Positions 1-13,400 of a stretch of 64,000 nt of DNA are shown one piece after another. The translations under genes were made by a program, and so were the position numbers. Source of the stretch: Enoplosus armatus. Its lineage: Eukaryota; Chordata; Actinopteri; Centrarchiformes; Enoplosidae. Below the pieces are notes generated by a model. That model did not search any database, was not told where the DNA came from, and saw only the letters and a program-made list of their open reading frames with translations. The DNA lies in assembly GCF_043641665.1 (NCBI RefSeq), contig NC_092200.1, forward strand, positions 7,757,694-7,821,693. Reading direction: 5' to 3'. Position 1 is the first letter of the stretch; each line of letters opens with the position of its first letter.

Positions 1-609
1 TGGAAAAGTGGCTCCGCTGGGTAAATAGTAGTTGTGAGTCGCCTATTTGTGTGAATTGTCACATAGAGGTTTCTGCACCTGAGTAAATATGGGAAGAGTA
101 GCTGGGAAAGGCGTAAGTGTTCTTTACCGAGAGTAGCTCGATCCACAAGCTGATTTAGAATAACAATGCCTGCTCTTTATTGGGTTTTTTAATTAAGAAT
201 AGATGAGCCAAGGCTTTCAGTTTTCTCGTCTCAGACAACGTGGGCCAAGCCAATACGCATTTGGCATGGAGGAGCAGACAGGCATCATTATGCAAAATGC
301 ATATGGCCCACCATGATGTGTGTAGGCAAGAAAAACACAAATACGAGCTAAAAAAGGAAGGTTGTTGAATGGGCTTCTGAATGGGGCGGTGGTGCTGGAC
401 TGTAATGGCTCAAAGCACCTGTGGTTTATTTATTTTAAGTCCTAAAAGTTTTAAAGGCTTTAAATAGCGCTGCTTTTGGGACATTTTATGTGTCTTTCAT
501 GTGTTTTTAAAATCATTTTGCAGTGTTATTCTACCATGGTGGAAAACATTTTCTGATGGTGTGAAACCCGCACGTTGTATTTAAACAACTTAATCTTTTA
601 TTTTAACAG
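1..609 (+). other. shh: 3' end of the last intron of shh
   Basis: This is the end of an intron: it closes with a pyrimidine-rich tract and an AG at 608-609, directly before the hedgehog exon. The upstream exons (signal peptide and most of the N-terminal signalling domain) are outside the window. Positions about 160-345 differ from the AT-rich flanks and hold an octamer-like ATTATGCAAAAT, a TTAATTAA and paired CCAAT/ATTTGGCAT motifs. See the separate regulatory entry. Confidence 0.85.
160..345. promoter_or_regulatory. candidate shh intronic enhancer (ar-C / SFPE2 position)
   Basis: The stretch holds homeodomain-type TTAATTAA (about 190-197), an octamer-like site near 286-298 and several CCAAT- or ATG-rich motifs in non-repetitive sequence. 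In zebrafish the ar-C enhancer, and in mouse SFPE2, lie in the second intron of Shh and drive midline and floor-plate expression. This is the same intron. The assignment rests on position and motif content; I made no alignment. Confidence 0.35.
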
Positions 610-1289
610 AAAACTCAGTGGCAGCAAAGTCCGGCGGCTGCTTCCCAGGCTCCTCCACCGTCACCCTGCAGGATGGCACCAAGAAGGCGGTCAAAGACCT
701 CCAGACCGGCGACAGGGTCCTGGCAGCGGATGCCGATGGAAACCCGATTTACACCGACTTCATCATGTTCATAGACCAAGACTCGACGACCAGGAGGCTC
801 TTCTACGTGATAGAGACCGACTTGGGCCAGAAAATCACCCTCACAGCCGCGCACCTCCTCTTCGTCGGCCACAACACCACGGAAGAGGAGCGGATGTCGG
901 CAATCTTCGCCAGCCAAGTCCAGTCGGGACAAAAGGTGTTCGTGTTTGACTCCGAGCGAAGTCGACTCGAGGCCGTGACCGTAAAACGGATTTACACGCA
1001 AGAGCACGAGGGCTCCTTTGCGCCGGTGACCGTGCAGGGGACCGTCGTGGTGGACCAGGTCCTTGCGTCCTGTTACGCAGTGATAGAAGACCACGACCTG
1101 GCGCACTGGGCCCTGGCACCTGTCAGGCTCGCCCACTGGGTGTCCTCGTTGCTTTTCAGTTCCCAGCCTCAAGTCAGTGCACAGAAGGACGGAGTGCACT
1201 GGTACTCCAAGATCCTTTATCAATTAGGAACATGGCTCTTGGACAGCCACTCGATCCATCCACTTGGGATGTCAGTATACCCGAGTTGA
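610..1289 (+). CDS. shh: sonic hedgehog, exon 3 (Hint autoprocessing domain), 5' partial
   Basis: This is the last coding exon of a Shh-class hedgehog morphogen. The first two bases complete a Glu codon begun in exon 2; 225 further residues follow to a TGA at 1287-1289. It begins [12 protein letters not shown], where GCF is the Gly-Cys autocleavage and cholesterol-attachment site, so the exon carries the end of the signalling domain and the entire C-terminal processing domain. Hint features are visible: [18 protein letters not shown], the catalytic [10 protein letters not shown] (Thr/His) block, GSFAPVT and [17 protein letters not shown]. It ends HPLGMSV plus three residues, the usual Shh carboxyl end. 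Cleavage releases the cholesterol-modified N-terminal ligand, which signals through Patched and Smoothened. Blocks such as STVTLQDGT and [13 protein letters not shown] remind me of the zebrafish shhb (tiggywinkle) Hint domain, but I cannot decide between shha and shhb without a tree. Higher GC and CpG than the flanks are normal for this exon. Confidence 0.97.
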
Positions 1290-2170
1290 AACCTCTACTA
1301 CAGGAGCAGAATGAGACTTACATGTAGGACACACGAACTATTCAGTAGATTAAAAAATAAAATAATAATAATAATTAAAAAACGAACGAACAAACAAACA
1401 AGACAAAGCCCCCAGCGGAGTTGGGATATTTATTTCAGTGACTTTTCCATGTGTCCCCCTTTCAAAGAATGAATGGAGCCTTAAAAAGTTTCTCTTTGAA
1501 TAATTTATTCTCATGTGAACTCGCTGCTGTCACACAAATGGATTCTGAAACGGTGTGAGCAGCAAATTGTGCATAATCTATTTTTGTATATCTCAAATGC
1601 AAAAACAAAAAAAAAACAAAAAAAAATGAAAGAAAAAACGAAGAAAAAAACGAAAAAGACAAAATATCGCAAAGAGAAAGAAGACAATGTAGAAAGGAGC
1701 TAACTTTGACAGGTTGTAATGTTCATATGTGCATATATGTGCAACTGACTGTTATATTTTGGGGAGAACAAACTTCGCGGGGTTCCATAAATTATATTTT
1801 TATACACAGAATTGTAAATTAGATTTTGACAGATCGCTACCGAATCACATTTCGTTATTTGAAATAGTGTAAGATATGAGAATATATTTTAATTTAAATA
1901 CAGTAGTTGGGAAAGTATTGGAAAAAATCTTGTACTGCTTGGTTTATTAAGAATTTTATTATTTTGGAAACTGTTCGTTTAAGTTGTCGGAGAGGGACAG
2001 ATATTCTGCCTCATGTCTGCATTCTCTGCTTTTGTTTTTGTTGTGTTTCTATTTTTCTGTTTTCTTCTGAGAAAAATATTAAATGCAGATTCTGACAATT
2101 CAGTAACAGTTAAAGTAGTACTGAAACAGTTTCGTTAAAATAAATTAATAAGTAACTCCTGTAAATGTAC
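1290..2170 (+). other. shh: shh 3' untranslated region (end uncertain)
   Basis: AT-rich sequence follows the shh stop without another exon. AATAAA-type signals occur near 1355 (inside an AATAAT-rich stretch) and at 2139-2144 (with T-rich sequence downstream). I cannot tell which is used. Positions 1600-1680 are an A-rich simple tract. Confidence 0.5.
1596..1682. repeat. A-rich low-complexity tract
   Basis: Runs of A broken by C and G, within the probable shh 3'UTR. It opens short lysine-rich reading frames that I do not regard as genes. Confidence 0.8.
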
Positions 2171-4960
2171 TAAAATGTATTTTTCTTTTCATATTTTGTA
2201 ATAGGGAAATAGTTTTATAGAAATGACCTGCGGCAGATGCAAAGTTTGGATAGTCTATATAGCCAGACCATACCAGTTAACTTTCATAACAGGGCGATGC
2301 GTCAAAAATGTCTAGAGTTTATTATTTATATGTTTATTACAAAATGAGATAAAGAAAATCTTCAAACTTGCAGTTGTTACATGTCTTTGTCTGAATGAGC
2401 TTCACAGGAGACACAAAGAGGAGCATTTGAACGACATTATGAGGCCAAATTAAGGTCCTAAAAACAGCTAATCGATAAACAAATCAGATGGGCTTGTACT
2501 GAGATTTTCCCTTTGGTCTAATTATGTTTTATAAGGAACAGAGCATTCACTGTGGGTGGTTATACTGAATATATAACGATTGTTTTACATGGTAAATGAA
2601 TGAGTTTGGCCTACTGGGAGAGCTAGCTAACAATTCCGCCCTGTTTGCTAGCTTTTACAAAATGGAGAAAATATTGCGCTTTGAACTAGCCTACCTTTTG
2701 CATGCTTGCGAAATGTTGAGAGCCCATGTCAAATTTAACGAGGTTTGCCCTCCGCAAATAACTTCTAACTTGCAGACAAATTAAACAGAAGTGTGTTTGT
2801 TGGCCCTAAATCCGCCTCTCGGTGTCTGCTGGTTCGAGGTCAGATTGCTCCATCAGTGACTTGACAGTCCGGTCCAAAAGAAGACATGCAGCCACCGACT
2901 AAATCACAGCTTAGCAGAACATTTGTCAGTCTTAAGAAATAATCCTAATATTTTCACAGGGACTTATAGTGTGCATGAAGCATTTAATGGTGGGGGTTTA
3001 GTGATGTATTGAGGTGTGCTGTGGTATTAAAAGGCTACATGTCTTTCTGAAATTGATTACAGCATCAGTTTCTGCCAGTAACCTTGTTATTAAGTTGTGC
3101 AAGTGCGACACCATGTGGTGAAACACCGGCACTGCTGGTTGGCGTTTCCTGGAAATGCTGGAAAACACTCTACAGCTGGGAGTTGTAAATACTTTTATAT
3201 GAAAACTGACTCCACTCACAGGCAGAAAGGAGCATTAACTGCTTTTTTTATGAGCTAACTGCTAAATAAATTCATTTGTGGGCAGATGTATGGGCTGATA
3301 GAGCAAACTGAAGAGGCTTGCAATTTGTTTTTGTTTTGTTTAAGGATTTAAGTTTGATGAGTGAAACTAAATAAATGCAAGTGTAGTGAGAAGCAGAAGT
3401 GCAAATGAATTATATGAAATATATGAAAATACAAATTAATCATGTGACTCTATTATATTCTCCAATCAAAATCCGCCAAAAATGATCCCATCCTTCACCC
3501 AGACTTATCAAAGGTAAAAGGGGCCATTGAACCTGGGTTTCTGAACACTGTAGCAACATGAGCAGGAATTCCATTTCCTTCTCCCAGGTCGCCCACATTG
3601 TGTTTTGTTGTTGATACTGCGAGGTGGAAACTTTGGAGAGGGACAAAGCGGCCCATCTCTGCCGGCGATGTGACCTTGGGTCCCTGACAGATACAAAAGC
3701 GTCCGTGCAGGGCAGCATTCCTCAGAGCAGGTAAACAGAGCCTCCTCTAATCCCTCTGGGGGCCCTCAGTCTGCTGGAGCTCAACAACGGCTTTTACAAA
3801 TGTTGACATCTGCAAACATGAACAGTCTGGCATTCTGGAAAACAAAACTCCCCGTTTCTAAGAGATTTCTGCAAATGGCAGCGCTCCGTTCGTCCCAGGC
3901 AACATTTACTTGTCTGTGGCGGCAACCAGCAGAGTGCTGAAGACGTGAGTGGTAAGTTGGAGGGAAAATACTCTTTTTACAAATTTTACAAGGATCTGCT
4001 CCTAAACATGGCAACACACCTTTACCACTTGCCTCCTCCCTTACTGTCAATAAACTAAAACAGAGGATTAAACTATTTAAGACAGACTAATTAGATGCAA
4101 ATGAACTCATGATCGATGGATGGACAAATGGATAGATAGATAACACAGTAGAAGGACAGAAGACGGATAGATCTTCAGAAACATGCTGTATACATGATTA
4201 TACATTATACACAAAGAGAAACTATCAGGGTTACCAGATGGCATAACAATGTATGGCAATTAAAACCCTTCAATTTCAGTCAATTAGTATTATTTAGAGA
4301 GTTCTCATGACCTTCCCTGTTGGTGATGTCTATGGAGAAGACTTGGTGGGTGCTCAAGTGAACAAGGTCTCAAAACTCTTCAATCGCAGCATCGATTTAA
4401 GTTGTATCGAAACATCAACAATCAAAAGCTTCAAAAGCATTTTTTTAAATTATGCCTCAGATGTTGGTCTTCAATTTCATGTGAAGACAACATGAAACCA
4501 ACAAAAACCATCACATTATTGCAGTCGTTGCTGGTTTGATAATATCAAGTATCACAAGAAAGACACAGCAGTTTCTTTGGATTTTAGACGACATTCCTTC
4601 AGATCACTGGTTTCCAGCCAGGGGATTGGGACCCCTTGAACAGGTCACCAGATTAATCTGAGGCATCGGAAGATAATTAAATGGGACAGGAAAGAAGGAA
4701 AATGTTGTTCTACTACTCAAAATTTCCTCTTTTTTTATGTCTTTTCTCAAATCTCTACTTTACAAAAGACAGAGGCCTGATGAGGTGAGAACTGCTCACA
4801 ACAACAAAAACATATTGACGAGTGACGAGGGATCACAAGCACACACTGCTTCATTTAAAGTCAGAAAGAAGTCAAGAACCACTGCTTCAGATGACGCCCA
4901 CTCCAGTCTAGGCATTTGCCTGAACACTGGTGCCAAACACTTCCAATTTCACAATAAAAA
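2171..4960. other. intergenic spacer between the 3' ends of shh and rbm33
   Basis: No exon with usable splice sites and no coding frame with biased composition is visible on either strand. Positions 3430-4040 are less AT-rich than the flanks and could be a conserved element. A short GATA/GATG-rich patch lies at 4110-4145. I see no transposon ends. Confidence 0.5.
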
Positions 4961-4988
4961 CAATGCTACTGATGTGTATATCAAAAAG

Positions 4989-5002
4989 TTTATTTTTTTA
5001 TT
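4989..5002 (-). terminator. rbm33: candidate rbm33 poly(A) signals
   Basis: Read on the minus strand, two AATAAA hexamers sit at 4997-5002 and 4989-4994, followed by a T/TG-rich stretch. They are the most convincing minus-strand signals between the rbm33 stop and shh, but nearer TTTATT motifs exist and earlier sites could be used as well. Confidence 0.45.
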
Positions 5003-8000
5003 GTATCAAACTTAACACATTCCATCTCTTTAAGAAAATTTCACTGTTAAAAACATCCAATCTCTTTGGAAAGATCACATAATTTACAGTATCAGAACAA
5101 ATGTCACAGTGATTTCAGAATTTTCCAACACAAAACATGTTTACTTCATGTTACACATCAAAGTGTGAACACACACGACAGGATGGATCGTCAACAGTTT
5201 CAGTCAAAACTCGGAGGTTGGATTTTCAGTCATTATTTGGTGCACCACACTGTTCGAGATGAGGAAACCACTGTAGTGTCTTTTTTCAAAATCCAACCAA
5301 ACAATGCATGTCAAGAAGTCGGGATGACCTTTGGTGCAGTGAAAGCCATAAAGCGGCTTTAGAGTTACGTGTCTGCTCTGTGAACCCGGCTGTCGTCACA
5401 GAGATGGAAACCTCCATCCACTGGGCTAACAAACAATGGTAATCCAGGTAGGCCACCCTGCTTGATACAGAAGTCTTAAGTTCATTCAACAACGGCAGCA
5501 TCAAGGAAAAGATGAGCAACTGTCAAATATACGCGAGTTGGAAGAACAGCGATGGCAGGAAAAGCGGTGATGGAAAGAAATGTTGTGGGCCCAACACTCA
5601 AGTAAAAGTAAGCTCAAGTAAAATCTTCATTCCACGGCCGGACACTGCTGTAAAAGAACCTGAAGCGTTAAGTGAATGAGTTAAGGCAGGAAAAGTGACA
5701 AAGCAGTATCATGGCTAAAGCTGGTCAATGGCTCCTCTCACCAGTGCGCTGTTGAAAAATGAATGTGTTAATACTAGAGGTCATTCTTTTTTTGGTGATG
5801 TGGTGACACCTGTTGTCTCCAAAGTGCCATCCAAAACAAAACATGTGTGCAGCTACAGCCTCAAACAGCCCAATGTGTTTAAACCAGGAGCACCGTAAGT
5901 GTTGGACCATGCCAATGGTTTTGCAAGCTTTTGCTCAAGCCGTTTGTACCTCTCATGTAATCAATACTTCTACTTTTAAGACTTCTGCATTGATGATTAA
6001 GCCACCGATTTCATCAAAGATAAATACAAGGTCAATTTAAAAAACTGTAGGTCATCTGACAACACTTGGCGCTGCTTTTTGCTGGTACAAAAAACTATCC
6101 ATCTGGTGTATAGTAAACTTAAACAAGGTGCAACTATTAATTGAACCAACCAAAAGACACTGGAGATGACATACTGCATCTTCTTGCTTGTTTAGCACAA
6201 CTTGAGGAAATGCTAAATAAAAAAAACAAAACCTGACTGAAAACTTTCAGTTTGGTGATGTGTTGTATACAACATGCAGCAATGAATTATTTTTCATACC
6301 AGCGGGATAGAAAAGCCTTTGAGAAATGGGGAAACGTCTTCAAAACAGTAGCATGTGGTTTCAAATGACCTGCTGGGTTTTTTAAAGTTAACTGTAAATT
6401 ATTACATTAGAGGGACAAACAATAAACTACCCAACTCAAATTTCAGATGCTGGAGCTTTGCATAAGCACCTAAACACATCAACAAGGAACCAACAACATC
6501 AACCGCCTTATCATGCAAATATAACATAACTTTTTCAAAGTAAAGCCAACTAATAGGTCAGTGTGATGGATTACACTGTAAAGTGCTAGCATGAACTAAA
6601 ACCAACAGCTGCCTTTAAGTTGGGGAAAGTCATAGTTATAATTTGTAAAGTGGTCAGTAGGTAATTATAACACATTTATAACCCAATTAGTTGATTTGCT
6701 AAAACATGCTAAACCTTTGGTATGGTCCCTTAACTTTCAGGGCTAGCAACCACATTGACAGCTTGAGACGCTGCTCTGTTGAATTGGACGTGACCTGAAG
6801 AAAAAGAAAGAATGAAATGATTATTTCAGCAGAATTTCAGCACTCTTGATCACCAGGACCTGTTGAAAAAAGTAGTAAGTTAGTGTTGCGTAGAACCCAA
6901 TACTAGACCCAAAGCTCGTATTAACATTCTGATAGTCGTTATTAGCAGCAGCCATAATGAAGGTCTCTTATGCAAGCACAAGAAAGCCCCATAGACATGT
7001 CACAAATATCTAAATACCTTACTGCAACCATATGAGGTGATGTAATTTGAAAAACATCCTGCTAGTTAAATAGCTTACTGTAAACCATTTTCCTCAAATT
7101 ACTTTGAGAAATATAACATGATATCTAAAACTTCAAGGTACATATATATGTACGAAATTCTTAAATTAAGGTACAAATAGATTCAGTATGAATCTGTTCT
7201 GTCATTACAAGACCATTTGTCCTATACCAATGCAACTATCACCGGCATTGCCGATACTTTTTCAAATCCACAGGATTTATACCACAGCACTAAAAATCAA
7301 GTGTAACGCACAACATGAAAGACATTAAATACACATTGTTAGGGAACAAAAACCTCTACATCAGTTCAACTAAAAACAAAAGGAATAAAACATAAAAGAA
7401 GTCAGTTTAGAGCAACTGTACAACATACAAAAAGGCTTGAAACCACTTAACCTCAAGTTATACAGGAAGTAAGAAGGAATTTTAGGAGTTTAGACAATTT
7501 CAGACACCTCATATGTCCCAATACTTTTGATAGTTTAAGCATGTTGAGAATCTAGTGACCTTTACTGGCAAGAATCAGCTTATTTTAAAGGTTTAAAAGG
7601 AGTTTGACTTATTTCAACTAATGATTAATTTAAGGGAAATACCACTAAATATATTAATTTGATTCACACATGCAGCCAAGAACAGCGGCCAATAAGCACT
7701 TGAATGAATATGAACAACTCTTTGTCAAGTCTTGAAACCAGAGAACCAAGAACTTAATCTGTGATGTCATCCAGATGCACGGCCAGGAGTTGATTCACTA
7801 ACAGTAATTAAAGAGGCCGAATGTATAAGTGTTAACGCTCCAAATTATCTTTGTGTTATGGCTTATTCCAATCAAAATAAAAACCAGTGAAGTTGTTTAA
7901 AATGCTGCTACATTTACTTTTCCTATTGCTTTACCTCTAGCATGTCGGGGCTGCACGGAGCTGAACATTAGTATGACATCACAGTTAAATGGGCGGGACA

Positions 8001-10423
8001 AAAACTCTCATGTTACTGGTTATGAGGCAAATCATTTCAATGCCAAAATTCAGTGGCATCCCCCTAAATCTATATGAGGTGGTATTTCTTGCCATACAAG
8101 GTGTTTTTTTTAATTATATTGGATATGTTGCAAGTTGAATACCCTTACAGAATACTTAAAAGTATAAATGAATAAAATAAGAAAGATTATTCATCATAAA
8201 AGGCACCAGACACAGGGACATCACACACAACCACACATCTTTGGGCTAAAGTTGAACCGGCTTCACATACCTTCATGCTCACGGTATATTGGCCATTTTT
8301 TTATTTTCTTGTTTTCCCTCAAACTTTTTGTCAAATGTCTTATAAACAGAAATGTGGTCCAGTCATTCTTCATTTTGGCTCTAAATTAGAAACAAAACAC
8401 TTGTAAAATGATGTATGTCTGGACACATCAGCATATCCTTACATATAAAAATGTTGATAACAACTTGATACAACATAAGTAAAGAATAACTCAAAAAAAA
8501 TTGAACAGGATAAATATTGAGTCAAAGTTCTGGCCTACTTATGTACATGATTACTACATAGATAATGGTTGCCCCCTCAGCTTCCTGTCACATTCCTGCG
8601 AATAATGTACACAATATTCACTTCTGAACTTCAGTTATTAGTAAAGAGGGATTATAATGTCCGAGTATTTAAATGAACTGCTTTTGTCTTTAAACCTAGA
8701 ATAGACAAAAATGTTGTGTAATGAAGAAACAAATCATGGAATTATGGAAAAATAAATCCTAACGTGCTATATTTACTTTAATAATGATGTCTCATGAAAT
8801 TAAACTGAGAGCCAGACTCAGAAATTAAGCATTTTAAGGTTTAAGAAATTTCAGGTTTTCAGTGATGTGAAGCACTCCCCAAACAAGGGCACATGCTCAG
8901 AGAAAATTAAAATAAAGTGATGCATTAGAGATTGCACAATAATTTCATACATCTGAAGAAATGTATCTTTGTGTAGGAGTACGATATCGATATGAGTAGG
9001 AGCCCAGAATTTACAGTGTATGTCTTTATTATAATAAGGGGAATTCAATTTATGGGGCAAAGTATTACGGTGGGTTTATTTGACTTTTCAGCTCTACTGC
9101 CAAACATCTATATTATCAGCTCAGTGTGAAGGCAAACTGTTCAAAGTGCTATTCCAGGTACACTATGCAGCTCAGAGATAAGGCACCAAATTATCAACTG
9201 ATAGTTGCACAGATTCAGATCAATTATACCAGAGCGGAATAAGCCTAATGTACATCCAAGCAAAATTTTACATAATGTGTGTGTATCCTGTGGAGAATTG
9301 TATGCAATTCTCTCTGATCTACCAAATATATGATGAACTTTAAATCCCTAACAATATACATTTAAATGGTAATTATAAAAAATCTCAAAATAAACGTACA
9401 CACACATTCCCTCAAAGCACACTCAGTAGCCTTCAGATTACAAACCTAAATCTAACGTCTCCATAATCACACATACAACTAAAATATACATCCAAAAGGC
9501 ATGAAGGAATATTTCAAAATGGATTCCAGAAAACAGTTAAAAGACCTAATAACATTTAGAACAAGGAGCAACGCCAAATGACCTAAACCTAAACGAGAGA
9601 TGATCTGAACAATCTGTCCCAGAAGAAGCACTGAAACTGAAAAGCACCACAAAATCTACACAAGACTCACAACATCTACAATTCCCAAAACCACTGGGGA
9701 TTTACCAAAAGGTGTCCCTGTTACATCCGATGCCAATTTGGTCCCAGTCACTGCTGTGTGTCAAATGTTAAAATCATCCACCTCTGTGCCTGTATACAAG
9801 TTCTCCACTAGGTAGTGCCATTCACCCAAAAACAGCTTGGAGACTCATCTGTACCTGAAAGCAGTCTTGAGCTGGAAAATGAAGCACCATTCGTGATGAA
9901 ATACTGCCATCTACAGAGGGGGAGAAACACTACTATGTGAATAGGCTGGCAACAGTCTGCCACAACCATTTCCTGCGTCCGAACCTAACAGCGAGCCACA
10001 AATAATAATAAAAAATATACACATCAGAACGAGTCAAGTGTGTTCTTTTTGTTTTAATAATGAATCTAACTGAGGAGGGGAGCAACCATTATCCCATGAT
10101 AAGTTCTACTTAGTGTCCGTGTAAGACTCAAAACATTCTTCACAAACTAGATCAAAGTAGGATTAACTGTCCAGTGTCTCTCCAGTGCCATTTTACAACA
10201 ATGGACAATTGGTAGACAAAGTCAAATGATGGCATGCTCACAGCCAAGATCTTTATGTTCACTGTTCCAAGTTGAGAGGAGATGAATGATGCTTCTGTGC
10301 AGAGCCGTCGACTGCGTGGGACCCCAAAAGGGCTGAGGAAATATTCCTAAGCCAGGTTGGAGAGGTGAGCAAGAGGCTCCCACGTTGGGAGAAAGTGATT
10401 TCTTGTAACAGGACTCCTTGGCT
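5003..10423 (-). other. rbm33: probable long rbm33 3'UTR
   Basis: This is 5.4 kb of AT-rich sequence after the rbm33 stop codon with no recognisable coding exon on either strand. I infer that most of it is one long 3'UTR because the best minus-strand poly(A) signals come only near 5.0 kb and no other gene intervenes. At about 6795-6810 the minus strand shows a good polypyrimidine tract ending in CAG, so part of the UTR may be spliced. RNA data are needed to define it. Confidence 0.4.
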
Positions 10424-10484
10424 CTACTGTGCTCCGCATCCGTCAATCAGCGACACATCAATGTGGGACAAATCAATCATGTGC
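10424..10484 (-). CDS. rbm33: rbm33 exon 19 (C-terminus)
   Basis: Completes an Arg codon and encodes HMIDLSHIDVSLIDG plus four residues before TAG at 10424-10426. HMIDLSHI is a strong family match; the last four residues are not. Confidence 0.92.
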
Positions 10485-13400
10485 CTGTGTAGCAATGGTG
10501 ATAATAATGTTGGACCATTGTCTCAAAGGCAAAGATACTTATAAACACTTGTGTTGTCTGCGTACAATCTGTGCAGCAGCTAAATATTCAAGACCATCAC
10601 ATTGGCAACATGTTAAGGATACCAACCACAGAATGTAATCATTTCACTCTATAAATATGAATAAATGGTTAAAGTATTGATTACCTATGGAAGCTCATTT
10701 GAAAACTTGATGCATGCTGGGGGCTGGAAAATGTGGCGACTGCTTTCCTCTGCTGGGGCATCATTTTGAACGTCTGCAATAAAAAGAAATAGTAATTGAG
10801 TACTACTAGATTTTTCCCTTATCCACCAGAGGGAGTGAGGGTGGTGGAGGGAAATTGATTCATTCATTCACTTTCTCAACCTACCTAGTCACTACAACAG
10901 AGGGCGCTATGGGATCACACTAAGAAAATGTAATTACTGCCACTCTGGTGGATGCAAGTAAATATCTGTTTTAAGTTTTCATCATGAGGTACGTAGCTTA
11001 AAATTGACATATAAGTACATATGGAAATAGTTATAGCTTTACTTCTGAGTGACTCGTACCTTTCTTCAGACAGGTACTAGAACAGAATAAAAATGTATAC
11101 AAGTGTCAAGCTGCAATGTTTCCATTACCTACCTCTATGGGGCCGATGGACCTGAGAAGGTTCTTCAGTTGAACGTCAGTTGTGGATGAGGAGAGGCCCT
11201 CTATGGACACAGTACAGCGTTCGCTCTCTGCACCTCTTTGGCTCTGTCTGGTGGACATCGGACGACCTCGACCCATCTGACCACCCCCTCTACCTCGGCC
11301 CCGGCCCGACACGACAACCTGCATTAACGCCAGGTGAGATAAAATTACCCAAACGAGGTTTAAAAAAATTACGGGGAAGGGTTAACAGAAAGATGGCGAA
11401 AAAACAGACTGAAGCTTTCACTGCTTAAACAAGCATGTTGATGTTTTAATCCTGCATTCAACCGTGTGGAGATTGTGTTTCTCAGCACAAAGGAAATTTT
11501 AAAAACGCTATGCGTGTGTTTTCCTCTCGCACCACTCAGACACACCAAGCTTTCATATGATTGACTTATCATATTTCTACATAGAACATCAACGTCAGAA
11601 CATGATGCATGTGGCAAGGCATATCTTCATTTGAGCTCGAGAGTGAGAGGTATATTTCTTCAGCTGCAGAGGAAGAGGAGGTGGAGGAGGGAGAGACCCC
11701 GAAAAGAGAGGAGGTAGAGGGAGTGTGTGTGTGTGTGTGTGTGTTGGGGGCGGGGGAGCATAAAGGGAGAGGAGCCATGCAAGCGTTATGGTGACTGCCT
11801 TACCCTGTCAGCATCGGTGAGTATGGTAACTGTGACAGCAGCCTGGTGGTGACAGGCGTGCAGAGAGGCCAGGGGACCTTGTGTAGCCCCCCGTGTTACA
11901 TTGCTTTCAGCTTGTCAATACTCCTGCACCTGGCATACTGTCCTGTCTTATTACCACTACTGCTCGATTGGTATGTCTACTGAATGCCAGGGTAGCGCCA
12001 GCGGCACAGGACAACTTTACAGGAGACATTTCAGCTTCTTTTATTTCACAACTGCCTTTACCCCACAGTCTGCCCTATTAATATATATCTTTTAGGTGAA
12101 ATGGTTGCTGGTGTCCAAAGCACAGAAGAAGGTGAGTGCTCATTTGTGACATACCCTGTTTTGCTGTGGGTTGACCATGCCCCCTCGGCTAGCCTGCGGT
12201 GCTCCGCCTGGTCCCTGTGGCTGCTGTCCTGTCATGGTGACCTTCCTTTGGATGCCCTGGTTGAGTGGGGTTGCCGACCAGGTGCCTTGTTGCTGCACTG
12301 GACTGCTGGTGGCCACAGGCCCCTTTCCGCTCTGCATGGGGATGATGGAGGACAACACTAATTTAGCACCTCATAAAAAATTCCAGGCTTTATCTCCATT
12401 TGCAGGCATCACAAACTTCACATTAAGCATTTAGGTACAGTGTTTATGGACAACAGGGAGAAATGCGAGGCCATATCTACAAAGCAAACGGAAAACGTGC
12501 CAGCATTGGAGCTGGATCCGTATCAGACATGCTGTGGGGAATAAAGATCAACCCAACAAGGTGATGGTCTCATTATCAAATAAAGTCACAGCTCAACTCT
12601 GTTGACATGCGGGGAGGAATTGAAGGTCGTCTCTTCCCCTACTCTGCCGAAAGATGTGACAGATCAATACAGGGGAAGAAAAGAGGCGATATCTCTGACC
12701 TGTCCCCAGTTGAGAGTAAATGGATTAATCCCTCCTATAGAAATCACAGCTCCTGATTGCACCCATCAAATGCTAAGCTGCATTACACTGGAACGACAGC
12801 AGCTCGATGTGTACCCCATCCCCCTTATACCCCCCTCCTCCCCAGCTTTTGTGTCTTGCACTGCTTTGTATTATCCCTGATGAAAATATAATTTGCCTCT
12901 TATCTGTGTGCCTAAGCCATACAAATCCAAATCCTCAAAAGTGGCAACTTTCTTACACAGGTATTATGTTGCCACCCCACCCCCTCTTCAACCAAGAAAG
13001 ATTAATTACAAGGGTCTTGGATTGGCATTCTTTTGTTGCCTCGCACCTGAGAGATGGGATGATGGAAAAAAGCAACCGAGGGATGACAGAGAGGAAGAGA
13101 GAGAGCACGAAAAAAGAGAAGAGAGGAGATAACATTGTCAAGCGCCCGTTGCTGACAGCAGAACAATGTGGAAGAGGGAGCATCTCGACAATCTTCTTTT
13201 CACCACAGCTATAGGCCTTAGCCCTTTCTTTCTGTTTCCATCTCTCTTTCTTCACCTCACATCCCACTCCCCTTTTTTCTCCAAGATGCGGTACATCAGA
13301 TAGCTCTGCGCAGGTTTCCATTAATGCAATGACACCCAGTTATCTTCATCTGCAGCAAGCCTGCGATTTTGGCTCTGCGGCTTGATCCTCTGGGATGGAG

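Noticed and set aside
615..1223. 202-codon minus-strand frame opposite shh exon 3
   Set aside because: Mirror of the GC-rich hedgehog exon; the plus strand is an unmistakable Hint domain.
12953..13321. Overlapping frames of 80-135 codons on both strands
   Set aside because: They lie inside rbm33 intron 15, are rich in K/E/R from a purine-rich tract, and have no splice-compatible ends or known motif.
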